NCBI GenBank assembly: GCA_031835245.1
Contig: JAVKOQ010000174.1
Coordinates: 1 to 64,000, forward strand
Origin: Balamuthia mandrillaris
Lineage: Eukaryota; Discosea; Longamoebia; Balamuthiidae
DNA: 64,000 nt
Reading direction: 5' to 3'
Shown here: piece after piece, positions 1 through 12,882 of the stretch
How positions within the stretch are numbered: position 1 is the stretch's first letter
Layout of the letters: each line of letters begins with the position of its first letter
Program-made: the position numbers and the translations under genes
Notes under the pieces: model-generated
The model's input: only the letters and a program-made list of their open reading frames with translations
Database searches by the model: none
Told to the model about the DNA's origin: nothing

Positions 1-1
1 T

Positions 2-292
2 TTGGTGGGCACCAAGAGGGACTTACGCGACTCCCAAACCGAAGACCCCCACACTGAAAAGTGCGAACCTATCACCAAAGAAGAAGGCAAGGCTATGGCC
101 AAAGCCATTGAAGCTGACAGTTACCTTGAGGTCTCTGCAAAGACGCGAGAGGGCTTGGACAAGGTCTTTGAAGCCGCTGTTGACCTCGTTCTAGAACGAA
201 GTGGAAAGGGTAAAGAAGAAGGAGAAACTGCGGGTGCCGAAAGTGCCGCCAAGAAGGACAAGAAGAACCGCAAGGGCTGCGTCCTCATGTAA
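2..292 (+). CDS. Rho-family small GTPase, C-terminal part
   Basis: This is the 3' end of a gene cut by the left edge; the frame is open to the edge and ends in TAA at 290-292. The 96 visible residues begin at the G4 region (VGTKRDLRD, the TKxD base-recognition motif) and include the G5 motif (SAKT). They continue through the last helix to a lysine-rich hypervariable region and a C-terminal CAAX box, CVLM. The order PITKEEGKAMAKAI-x-YLEVSAKT is typical of the Rho/Rac branch rather than Ras or Rab. The CAAX box predicts prenylation and membrane attachment; the final Met favours farnesyl, which is inference. The segment between G4 and PIT is short for a Rho insert helix. P-loop and switches lie outside the window, so the subfamily cannot be fixed. 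Confidence 0.9.
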   Translation: MVGTKRDLRDSQTEDPHTEKCEPITKEEGKAMAKAIEADSYLEVSAKTREGLDKVFEAAVDLVLERSGKGKEEGETAGAESAAKKDKKNRKGCVLM

Positions 293-347
293 TCTTTTCT
301 TCCCTTCGACCTTTCGTGTTTGTACCTTTCAACCTTGTGTTTGTTCT

Positions 348-350
<3 letters not shown>

Positions 351-388
<38 letters not shown>
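351..388. repeat. (CT)n microsatellite in the 3' UTR of the Rho gene
   Basis: There are 38 bases of uninterrupted CT dinucleotide about 60 bases after the stop codon of the Rho gene. It is pyrimidine-rich on the sense strand of that gene, like most simple repeats in this window. Confidence 0.95.
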
Positions 389-390
<2 letters not shown>

Positions 391-403
391 ACACCGCTGC
401 TGT

Positions 404-409
404 AATAAA
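404..409 (+). terminator. AATAAA polyadenylation signal of the Rho gene
   Basis: A canonical AATAAA lies about 110 bases after the Rho stop codon. The stretch from here to 711 separates the convergent Rho and DYRK genes. It holds one non-ATG open frame (487-708) with no recognisable protein, and I see nothing else in it. Confidence 0.6.
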
Positions 410-711
410 AATGTCAAAAAAAAACCCTTAGTTTGTCGGGAATACTTTTTTTTCTCTGCTTTCAACTTGAGTGACAAAACACAAATTTGAACGGAAAACT
501 TGATCCGGCGCATAACGCCATGTGGCTCCATCCCTTCCACGCTGGTGTTACTGTGGGTGCAGGAACTTGTGCAAGTTTAGCTTGGCTTGTAGTGTTTTGT
601 TTTTGTTTAATAATAGGAGTTGGTCACTTCTTGGCTTTCATGTTTATTGACAACCCTGGCCAATTCCTTCTCATGATAAAGAAAGTATGGGCCAAGCAAC
701 CTTCCTAAGAA

Positions 712-2841
<2,130 letters not shown>

Positions 2842-3170
2842 GTCAACAGTCGGGCTGGTGGCTAGGGGTACACATGAGAGAAAAGAAAGACTTCAATACA
2901 CAGGCCAAGTCGAAACAGAAGAGAGGAACAGTACCTTCAACTTCCATGAGGGCAGAACGATCGAGGTTAGTCACCACCGCATTAGGACAGTATGCCACAA
3001 CAAGAACCACCCACCACAGGGAGAAAAGAAGGCGGAGAGGAGGTTTGCTGTTGTTGTTGTTTTATTTGTTATGATTATTGTTTGCACAATTTTGGGGGGG
3101 AGGGATTGTTGTCGACAAAGAACGGACCATCGGTGCAGCACCCATAATGCCAAGGTGGGAGGGGGACCTT

Positions 3171-3194
3171 GGGGGGGGGGGGGCCCCCCCCCCC
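3171..3194. repeat. G13-C11 palindromic homopolymer run
   Basis: Thirteen G are followed at once by eleven C, flanked by CCTT on the left and AAAGG on the right. The whole is a near-perfect palindrome in the space between DYRK and eIF4B. Apart from purine-rich tracts I see no gene in 2842-3358. Confidence 0.9.
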
Positions 3195-3358
3195 AAAGGC
3201 GCAGAGGGCCGCTCACCCGTTTTATTTTTCTATTTTTCCTTCTTCTTCTTCTTCTTTAATTTTCCAACACTACCGCCTCACAGCAGTCAGTTGCAGCTTG
3301 TAGTCGCGAGCAGCCCTTTTTGTTGCTTCCCCCCCCCCCCGTTTTTCTTACTTTCGAA

Positions 3359-3725
3359 ATGAGTTCCAACATGGAGTCGGAGTCTGGTATGTTGTTGTAA
3401 CCGCTACCCTTTTTTTTTTCCCTCACTCCCTGCAAGAAGGGGCTAACAGTAGGAGCGTCGTTGGGTGCCGTTTCTCGATAGGCGCTGCTACCTTGAATTG
3501 GGCAGATGAGAGCACTGGTTCTTGGGCAGATGAAGCGGAGACCGAAGAAGAAGGTTTCGTCTTTTCTACTAAAAAATAAGTAGGTCATAGATTTGACACT
3601 GACCCAAGATTTTTTAACCAATTTCGAATCACAGAGGAGCGGGTGCAACCTCGATCGGTGTGGGGAAAACCTGTTGCCTACGGTGCGTGTTTCGCGTTTG
3701 AGCCTCTCTCTCTCTCTTCGCTCCA

Positions 3726-3759
<34 letters not shown>

Positions 3760-5580
3760 TTGCTCTTTCTCTTTCTCTCTCCTTTTCTCTTTCTCACCAC
3801 ACTCCTTGCTTGCATGCAGCAACAGCACAGGATGAAGAGTCACCTTTCCTGGATAGGGAGGAATTCCCCGCTCCAGGAGCTCAGCCTACCCGTCGCCCCC
3901 TGCGCTCAGACCACGAGATGCGCCCTGGAGAGACTCACAAGAGCGGCGCACCTCGCCCATCAAACAATCGCGAGACTTACCCTGGACGAGAGAGAAGGGA
4001 ATTCCCTTCCCACGACCGAGAATTTGATGCCGGGCGGAGGGGCAGGCCTCATCCCTCCCGTGAAGAGAGAGATGTTTATTCCACCAGAGACCAAGACAGA
4101 GGAGATCGCCCCTTCAGGCGAGAAAGAGAACACGGTGAGAGGGAAGGTTTCGCAGGAAGAGATAGAGACAGTTACAGGGAAAGAGACAGGGACAGAGATG
4201 GAGAAAGGGGCAAGGGGGACCGTTATCGCGATACCGGACGCGCACCTCGGGAAAAGACGCCATTCCCAACTTCAGCTCCCTGGACGGCCTTTTTGGGAAA
4301 CCTTTCCTACGATCTTTACGAGCAGGATTTAGATGACTTCTTTTCTGGAGCTGGTTGCAAGGTTTGTTGTTTGTTGTTTTATTTGTTATACCTTGAACTT
4401 AACAAGGTCTTCTTCGACAGATTGTCAGTATTAGATTGATGCGGGATGCCGGTGGCCGAACAAAGGGCTTTGGCTACGTCGAGTTTGAGGATGCAGAGTC
4501 GCTGAAGAAAGCACTCGAGAAGGATGACCAGGTTTTAAACTTGCTCAAATATTTATGGTTGTGTGTTACTTGTCGCCCACTCACTTTGACAAACTACTCG
4601 CGTTATGCGTTGGTCTCATATTGAAGGATTTGTTACAAAGAAGAATTCGTGTGGATGTTGCGGAAACAAAACGTAAGTCACTTTTTTACTCGTGCACGTG
4701 TACGCTTGATATATTTTGACATTGTTATGCAGGCAACGAGAAAAGCGAAGAAGATAACCTGTCTTGGAGGGAAAGGGCACAAAGAGCCCCACCTGCTGGA
4801 TTTGCCCGTCGTGTGGATAGTGAGCCCCAACAAAGCAACTTCAGAGAGAGGCGAGCAGACCGCTCACAACAACAACACAAGCACCCGGAGGAGCCCAACG
4901 AGATGAATGAAGTAAACGAGTCATCACCGTCCGCCTCTGCTGCCGCACCTAAAAAGAAGGGCTCCAATCCATTCGGAGAAGCTAAGCCGCGCGACGAACT
5001 TGCTGTTCAAAAACAAATCGAGGAAACAAGGAAGGCCCTCCTCCAGCACCAGAAAAAGGACGAGGAAGTGAAGGAAGCTCCACAGCAACGTCAACAATCA
5101 CACCCAGAAGAGACAAAAGAAGAGAAGACTGACGAAGCGCAGTCCAACAAGCCACAGCCAGAAAATTCTCGCAGCAGCGAAGTTTCATGGAGAAAAGAGA
5201 AACAGAGCACCACAAGCAACAACAATTGGACCGCTCGCAGAAAGGTCGCAAGTGGCGGTAGTAGTGGAGATTCCAGACCCCGCAAAGATAATGTTGGTCG
5301 GCGTGAGGGAGGCAGGCCCCCTCGGACAGGAGGAGGAGATACCAAGTCCAACCATAGCCGCGAAGCTCCTCATCACAAAACGGATACCCACAAATGGGAC
5401 TCCAGGCAGCAGCAGTCGCAGCCAGAAGCAAAGGCGGCTTCTGCTCCGCGAAAGGAACCCGTCCGGAAAGAAAAACAGCCCCCCAAGGATAAGAACAACG
5501 TTGGTACTGTCAACCGTGCCCCTCCGGTTGTTGGTGTTGTTAACGCCTTTTCTCTCCTCACCGAGGAGGAAGAGTGCTAG
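3359..5580 (+). CDS. eukaryotic initiation factor 4B (eIF4B)
   Basis: Six exons (3359-3386, 3506-3553, 3820-4361, 4421-4531, 4627-4672, 4733-5580) close in frame to 540 residues ending in TAG. The N-terminus is acidic and has a repeated SWADE-type motif, as in other eIF4B proteins. An Arg/Asp/Glu-rich segment (about 60-175) precedes a single RRM that starts near residue 181 with RNP2 (AFLGNL) and continues across an intron to RNP1 (KGFGYVEF). After the RRM comes the eIF4B/4H hallmark SNPFGEAKPR (about 335-345). A long Lys/Glu/Gln-rich disordered tail ends in a Leu-rich patch. eIF4B assists eIF4A in unwinding mRNA 5' leaders. In animal eIF4B the RD-rich repeats follow the RRM; here they come before it. 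The second intron holds a CT repeat (about 3729-3757). Confidence 0.9.
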
Positions 5581-5665
5581 TCTGCTGCTGCTTTGCTCTT
5601 TTCTTTGGGTCCTTGTTGAGGGGCCATATTCACGCACACACACAGAAAAAAATGCAATATATTCC

Positions 5666-5671
5666 AATAAA
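5666..5671 (+). terminator. AATAAA polyadenylation signal after eIF4B
   Basis: The hexamer lies 86 bases after the eIF4B stop codon; a second possible AATAAA lies about 50 bases further on. The rest of the gap to 6055 is presumably 3' UTR of eIF4B plus the promoter of the next gene. Confidence 0.55.
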
Positions 5672-6055
5672 TGCCAATACTTTGCAATATTTGTCAAAAA
5701 CGGGTTGTCAATTTTGTAAATAAATTAAAAAAGCAAAGTTTTTGTCGGTTACGTTTGGCCCTCTCGCTGCGGAGCCACCCCTCACACACCCTGGCTAGGA
5801 CCCCTGCTGCTGCCTGTGTAACAGCAACCGGGAAAAAAAAAAAGAAAGAAAAGAACAACTGAAGAGCAAATAACGGAAGCAGCAGGGAATATTCCCTTCT
5901 CATCTCCGATCTTGAGAACGCACGCAGCGAATAGTGGCGACATACAGTTGAACAAAGCTGCAAGCAAAAACCCCTGACGGAGTCTGGTAGGCTGGCAGCG
6001 GAACGTTTGTGTGGGGATACCTCTTGCGGCAAGGAGGCACGCTACACACTCGAAA

Positions 6056-9000
6056 ATGAAGGACGAAGAGGGGGAGGGCCACTCAAGCCCCAAGAGGAAA
6101 AAACTGTTTCACAAGAAGGTATCACGAGCGTGTTTGCTGTGCAAGAAGGCGCATGCGGCCTGTGACATACAGAGGCCTTGCGCCCGTTGTGTGTGCTTGG
6201 GAAAGGCTAACGAGTGCACCGATGCCCTTCCCAAAAAGAGGGGCAGGAAGCCCAAGTTGCTGCCTCACCACAATTCCAGCTTCTACAACGTCATAACAGC
6301 CTCCAACCCTCAGAGCACTACCGCCACCACCAACCACCACCTGGACGACTTGGTTGTCCACAGTGACGGTGGAGAAGATTTCGGCCACCAACCCCCCACC
6401 ACCAAACCTTCTGCTGGAGAAGAGGCCTCCCCCTACTCTTCCAGCTCCTCTCCTCTCTCCCTGTCTTCTTTCTCTTCCTCTGCCACTCACCTGCTGTCCT
6501 CTTCGCAAACAGCACCGCCGACCCTACCTCCACACCAACAACAGCCCTCCCTCCCCTCTTCCTCTGTTGGTATACCTCGCCAGCAATCCTCCTATTCTAC
6601 CTCTTCTCCCTCCTTCGTCAATAGTACCACTCCTCTCAACGGCAACAACAGAAGCTCTTCCCCTCAACATTTTGGCGGTGGCGGTGAGGAGGACGAGGAG
6701 GAAGAAGACGATCTACCCCCAAAGAAGTCCCGCAAAACTTTGCAGCGCAATCGCAGCCGCAGCAGTGGCAAGTCTAAACTTAAGCCTACAAATGTAGCCC
6801 GCCAGGACTCGGGTGGAGAGCCTGTTGCTGTTCTATCCCAACACGCTGCCTCCCAACATAGCTTCCCACAAAGTCTTTCTTCCTCCGGCCCCCAACGTAC
6901 CTCCCCTCCTCCTTCCTCTAACTATCAAGGTCTCTTCTCTCCCTCTCTTTATAGTTAGTGCCCTTTTCATTGTCATTCTCCCTTGCTTTTAAAGAGAAGG
7001 CCAAACTAATGTTTTGTGCCCTTGTTCATACAGTCTATGCTAGCGGCGCACCCGTTGACCGATCTTATTCACCATCTGGTGACTCTCTTTCTCCTCCTCC
7101 TTCTGCCCACCGTCAATACTACCGCCATCAACAGCGCCCTTCAGACCACTCATTGTTGGATTTAGAATCTGACTCTGCGTTTCACACATCTTCAATGCCA
7201 CAACCATCCGCATCGATTAGTGGAAGTGAATACGGAGCCACCGACCACAGCGCCACCTCCCCTCTCACACCATTTTCCTTTCCAACGAGCCATCCTCCCC
7301 CTCCCCCTCAGCCTCAACACCAACACCGTCACCAGCAGCATCACCAACATTATGCCTATCAGCAACAGCAGCAGAGAGGCGGTGGCGAACAGAACTTTCT
7401 GATGAAAAAAGAACGGACGGGAAGTCCTCCGCCCCATGCCATGGTAGCAGGAATGCCATCTATCGGCTCTGCCTCTGCTGGTCAAGCCTCTTCCACGTCA
7501 GCTGGTGCAATCGCCATAGCTGCCTCAGATACCTCAGTGGACTCTCTTCCCTTCTCGGCCACTCCTTCGCCTGCTGCCATACTGAGTCGCCACAATCTAT
7601 CAACCACCACTGGTAGCGGCATTGAGGAGCTGCCCAATAGCCACAAGTCAGACCTGTTGTCCAGTCTCCTCCGGGAAATAAGACACTTTAAGAACACCAA
7701 CCGAGAACTCACCGAATTGGTCGCGCAATTGCGCAGCTCCCATCTATCTCTCAAGCTTGCTTTTGAAGAACTCCAGAGGGAGCAGCGAAGGTGTCAGTGG
7801 GAGCTTGAAAACATGCGCAAAGAGCAACTAATCGCCAACGAACGGTTTAGCATTCAAAGTCGGCACTACCAACCCTCATCTTCTCCTTCCACTTCTTCCT
7901 CCATGGCCACTCCCTCTGCCCCTTCTGCTTTGCCCGCACCTTCTCAGGCAGCCCAAACCACACCTACTGAGTACGCTCTCTCTTCTGCAGCTGGATCGCT
8001 TTTGGATACGCCACTTTCCTTTTCTTCTACGTCTTCCTTTACCTCTTCATCCTCACCTTCTTCGGTGATCGACGCAGAACTTCGTTTTCCCTTTTCCTAT
8101 GCCCAACACCACAATGACTTACCAGCCCCTAGCAATTCCTCCGAGCACCGCGTTACCCCAAGCACTACCTCCTCTGTCCCTATCTTCTCTGTCTCCGACT
8201 CCAACAAACCCTTTGGAATTTTTAAAAAAGGCCGAAATGATGGGGTGCTCATTGCCGCAAACGATGCTTTCTGTAAATTGTTTCATTTTACTCTGGTAAG
8301 CTTGCCCTTTCTGTCTGTCTGCATATATTTCGCTCTCCTTCTCCTTGCACGAGCTTACGACATAATGCGATAGTCTGAGATATTAGGTTTATCGTGGAAG
8401 ACGTTCGTGGCGCCACAAAGTTTCGAACTTTGCAAGCAGCTGATCACACCGATACTTTCCTCCAAATATAGTGGTAGCAGTCCCATTATCACAAAAACAG
8501 TGACATATAAGACCAAAGATGGACTATACTTTGACGCACTCACCAACCATCAATTGTACTATGACGATAGCGGGATGGCCTCTTGGAGCGTTATGTCCTT
8601 TGAGCGAGTGTTGGAGCAACACGGTACAGTGCCAACAAAGCACTCATCTCAGCAACAGCAACAAATTCCTTATTCTGAATCCGAGTTGGATGCAGGAGGG
8701 TCACAGCATCAACGGGAGGCACTCAGCCCTACTACGTTTTTGTGCGCGTTTGAACGGGGGTCTTCTCCTCCATCGCCACAAGCCTTGGACCTTTACCCCA
8801 ATCACAGCTCACCTCTGATGATTGACACTGATGTTATTACAACTTCTTCCTCCACTTCCACTGAAAGCAGCGTGCTACGGCAAGCAGCGTTATCATCCCA
8901 ATCTCAAAGCCTACAAATGCACCCTCTTTTGCATGGTAGCGGCTCTGCTCCTCAAATGCGACTGCGCAACCCATCTCTTCACTCTGCCCAAACGGCCCTG

Positions 9001-9264
9001 TCGGAGGAGCTCTTTGGAGGAATGGCCACCATGAGCAATAGTGGTAGCAGCCCTGCCATGCTTGGTCTCTCATCTAGTGAAACTGCCGTAGGCCCAGTCA
9101 ACCATGTCAGCATTGCCTCTTCTAGCGGCAACAACGCTCTTCTCTCTGTGCGAGAGCAGCAGCGCTTTACTCAAGACGAATCAGTGCCTTCGAGAGGTCG
9201 GAGAGGGGATGGCGGCGAGGAGCTATCCCAGTCCACAGGGCGCTCTTCTGGTTTTCGCCCTTAG
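6056..9264 (+). CDS. Zn2Cys6 zinc-cluster transcription factor with C-terminal PAS domain
   Basis: Three exons (6056-6929, 7034-8295, 8374-9264) join in phase to 1,008 residues. A complete binuclear zinc cluster, C-x2-C-x6-C-x5-C-x2-C-x8-C, occupies residues 26-54 and is flanked by basic KRKK and KKRGRKPK stretches. A very long Ser/Pro/Gln/His-rich linker follows. A predicted coiled coil (about 525-590) comes next, then a PAS-like domain that begins near residue 685 (GIFKKG, AANDAFCKLF) and spans the last intron. The tail is again low complexity. Zn2Cys6 plus PAS is the architecture of fungal AcuK/ERT1/RDS2-type regulators of carbon metabolism; an equivalent role here is only inference. The start is the ATG at 6056, because the open frame before it lacks another ATG. 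Confidence 0.85.
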
Positions 9265-9728
9265 GCCTTCCTTCATTCTCTTTGGGGGATGACTCTCTGC
9301 AACGCAGCCCACTTCCCAACCCCACCCAATGCAACAATGGCCAATTTTGATGCACGTTTTTATTGTGTGCATGTGGGGTGTGTTATTATTATTATTTTTT
9401 TTTTTGCAGCAAGCCCGAACGGGGGGTTAGGTTTTGGGGGCAACCGCCACCCGATTACCCTCTTGATCTTTTGACACATTGTTAAAAATTATTGTTATCG
9501 ACAAAAATATTTGTAAATGGCGAAAAAAAATTGGCAAACCGAAAAAAACAAAAAAAAACAAAGAGAAAAAAAAAGGGAGGGGGAGGACCGCAGGTGAATA
9601 GCCACCCCACACGAAATTTCTGTGTGCGCTAAACGAACGTTAGAACAAACAACCGGGGTGTCCATCCATCCGCCACTACTGCTTGCTGCAGCACAACGAC
9701 ACCAGCCCAACCGCCAACAGCAGCACCC

Positions 9729-12444
9729 ATGGAAGCAGAGGTGAGCAAAGGAGCGGAAGGCGTACCAGCCTTGACCCCCAAGTGGATAGACTTCACAGTG
9801 GCTAGCACTCAAGTAACCTACTCCCTCCGTTATGTTGACTACGACAACGGTCTGAGGGAGTGGTTCGCGGGAGACTTGTATGCACTGCTTTTGGGGGTGA
9901 GGGAGGAAGGCGAAAAGAGAAACGAGATCCTGGACAGGCTGCAGAGCCTCCCTCCCGAACACAGGCACGTGGCATGGGTGTTGGAGCACACTGCCCCACC
10001 ACGGAAGGTCAAGGTTGTTACCATCCGTCACTCCACCCTCTATCAAATACTGGTTCAACACATCGACACCACTCAAGGAGCGGAGGCCCAAGGGCTAATG
10101 TCTTACCTTTGTCAGTCCAGCTACTTTGCGCCAACCCCTCCCCAGCAGTACGTTGTTCTGTCCTCCCCCTTTCCTCTTCCTCCTCCTCTGCCTCCTTCCC
10201 CATAGTGACGGTGACCGTTGGGAAGTTAAACTTTGTTTGGGGTTTGGGGGGCCAACAACAACAACAACAAACAAGCGGAAATTTCTTGTGGAGGAGTTTG
10301 CTGCCTTAAAATCATTCCCCCCTCCCCCTCCCCCTCCACACTCTTTCCGTTTCGTTGCATTCATGCTTTCTGTTGTCCCACTGTTTCTTTGCAACTCTTT
10401 TCTCACTTCATTGCGTGTTCAACAACAAAATGGCAGTTTGCAGGACTTCCATTTGGTGCAACATCCGGAAACAGCGACAGAAATCGGGGAATTCTTGAAA
10501 CCCCCACCGGTACTAAAGGTTAATGCCAAGTTTAAGGAGCTATACTCGGACAACAAGCTGGTCTGCTCTGTATCGCTGTTGAAGTTTTGTGAGGCCACTT
10601 CAACTATCTTGCGAGCAGACCAGGAATTGGAGGGCGTTCTTTCGGCCACGGTTGATTCCAATGGAGAAGCCAAGTTCCCCTCTTTGAAGATTACGGGAAC
10701 AAACATACCGGGCGAAGCTGGTATACCCTCTCTCCAAAGAGCCGAGGGTCCGCAATATGGCATCTACTGCCTAGAATTCCAGCTGAAGACAGAAGGAGAG
10801 GCCGATTCTGCCGCCTCTCTTTCCGACCCTAAAACAACAGCAGAAAATGTGGTGAGCAAAGAGATTGTTCGCACCCTTGATATATACATCCGTAAATGGC
10901 CAAAAAAACGAAAGAGAGAAGATGAAGAGCCTGCTCTGCAACCCACCGAAAACCCCACTCTACTCGGTACCTCCTTGCCTTTTGTGCCCGTTCTACGATA
11001 TCATAGCTGACCATCACAATTGGTGTTGTCTTTCTTTCACCTCTTAATTGCTCTTGTTTGATTTGGTTCAATGTTTTCTGGCAGCTGACAAGGGCATTGC
11101 TACCGCAAAGAAGATAAAGGAGGAATATCCTTCCTTCCCCTCCTCTTCCTCGTTGGACACGCATTCACAACAAGAAGCCATAAATTATTTTTCGGAACAA
11201 CACCAGCAACAGGTATCCTATGCCATTCCTGGGCAGGTAACCTTTCAAAACCAGTTCTACGAATTAACTATTATTATTATTTTATTTGACCCACTTTATC
11301 CCTTTCATTATGCGACAAAAGAGAGGGGCAGAGGCGCCTGGTATTGTGTTGGGAAGAGCTGTTGTGCAGCAAAGCAATGACGGCTTCTCACAAATGCAAA
11401 ACGCTCCCACCTCCACCTCCTCCGCTACTTCCACTACTCCCTCTCCTATAATCTATCCTCAAACCGATACAGCCTCTGCATCAGGTAGCTTTACACTGCG
11501 GCTGCTCATTCTGTAAAAGTATGCAAACTGACCATTGATCTCACCAACAGGGCAACCACCCGCAGAGGAACTTGTTGGTGAGCAAACGCAGCTAGCATGG
11601 CAACAATTAACTCCTCAACAACAACAGATGCATACCTCTCAATTTGTAAGTCGCTTTTCGGAGCAATATCTCAATCCTCCAATGGGACAAGCACCAGCGT
11701 CATTGTCATCACTGTCATCAGCCCCTATTACTAGCGCACAGCGCCCAAGTCTTGGGGTAGGAAGTACCGCTAAAGAAGAAACAGCGTCAGCTGATAATGG
11801 TAGCCAAACCCCTGCTAGCCTTCTTCCAGAGTTACCACCGTCACAACAGACAGCAACCCGCAAGCGCGCCCAGAAAGATAGCGCAACCGATCCCGAAGGT
11901 TAGTGGATGTTTTGTATTTCTTTTGTGTATTTTATTGTTTTTTTAATTCATTTTTTGTTTGGTTTGTTTTTTTGTTATTGGAGCTCTTGTTGTGCTAAAA
12001 GTAATTTATCGCTTCATTGTTACTTTGCAGCTTCGGCTGAAGAGCCAACATCAGATGAAGCTGCCGGACTTGCTCCTGGGCACGAAGGCCGAATTGATAT
12101 CACAAAACTTCTTACCCTCCCTCAAAACGAAGCAGCGGCCAAACTCAAAATGTCTAACGCCACCTTCAGCAAACGTTTTCGTCAGGCAAATGACAACAAA
12201 CGGTGGCCTTATAGAGCCGTACGTCCCTCTTCTCTGTCTCTTCTCGTTCTCTCTCCTTTTCAAACTACTTTTTTTGATCTCGGTAATTAACCACTCTACG
12301 TATCAACGTGCTTTATCTTAGCTGCAAGTAATTGAGAAGCAACTAAAAGAAGCAAAAGCAAAGGAACAGAAAGCCACCATTCAAACGCTGGAAGAAAAGA
12401 AAAGAGCTTTGCTAGTGCCCGCCTATATCTTTGTACGAAAATAA
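9729..12444 (+). CDS. RWP-RK domain transcription factor
   Basis: Seven exons (9729-10147, 10437-10966, 11085-11236, 11322-11484, 11551-11898, 12031-12218, 12322-12444) close in frame to 640 residues. The RWP-RK domain is near the C-terminus (about 560-612): an ITKLLTLP start, an EAAAKLKMS helix, then FSKRFRQ and the signature RWPYR at about 595-599. It is followed by a basic, glutamine-rich helix. The middle (about 160-310) alternates hydrophobic residues and looks like a beta-sandwich, ending in a basic KKRKRE nuclear-signal candidate. Between these are Gln/Ser/Thr-rich linkers. RWP-RK proteins regulate nitrogen response and sexual differentiation in plants and algae and also occur in amoebae. 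The stop codon overlaps an AATAAA. I do not recognise the N-terminal 140 residues. Confidence 0.85.
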
Positions 12445-12669
12445 ATGCACAAAAATTTTAATCAAACAATTGGTGATACTCAATGGGTAGTGCTGCTGTG
12501 CCCTTATCTGCAACAAGCAACCGCAGCACCAAAGGAAGCTTCTCACGAGTACTCTCCTCTCCTGTTCTTGCGCGCCTTTCCTTGTAACTTTTTTTTTTTG
12601 TTTTCGGTTGGGAGGGCAATATCAGGCCGATCAAAAGCGCAACGAAAACAAACACAAAAATAAAGCCGA

Positions 12670-12692
12670 TTTCCCGCCAAAAATAATGGCGG
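12670..12692. promoter_or_regulatory. candidate E2F-type site pair upstream of the Kid kinesin
   Basis: TTTCCCGCC at 12670-12678 matches the E2F/DP consensus TTTSSCGC. The adjoining CCGCCA (12674-12679) is mirrored as TGGCGG (12687-12692), giving a small inverted repeat. It lies about 190-210 bases before the kinesin start codon. A GC-rich inverted repeat with GGCGGGG and CCCCGCC arms follows at about 12719-12737. Binding is inferred from sequence only. Confidence 0.45.
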
Positions 12693-12882
12693 TAAGAAAA
12701 TAGTGAGAGGCGGCGGGGAAGGCGGGGCCCCTCCCCGCCCTCTCTCGGCTTGTTTTTATGCTCAAATAATAGTTGTTGTTATTATTATGGTGGGCTGTAG
12801 TAACAGCTATCCCCTCCTCCTCCTACGCCAGCCAGTAGCACCAGCAGCAGCGGTTCCTTGAACAAGCAGCCCCTCCAGCAAA

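Noticed and set aside
487-708. Open frame with hydrophobic stretch between Rho and DYRK
   Set aside because: It has no ATG at its start, no recognisable motif, and lies between two convergent 3' ends.
5091-5697. Several minus-strand frames across the eIF4B tail
   Set aside because: They are shadows of the eIF4B coding exon, with no motifs.
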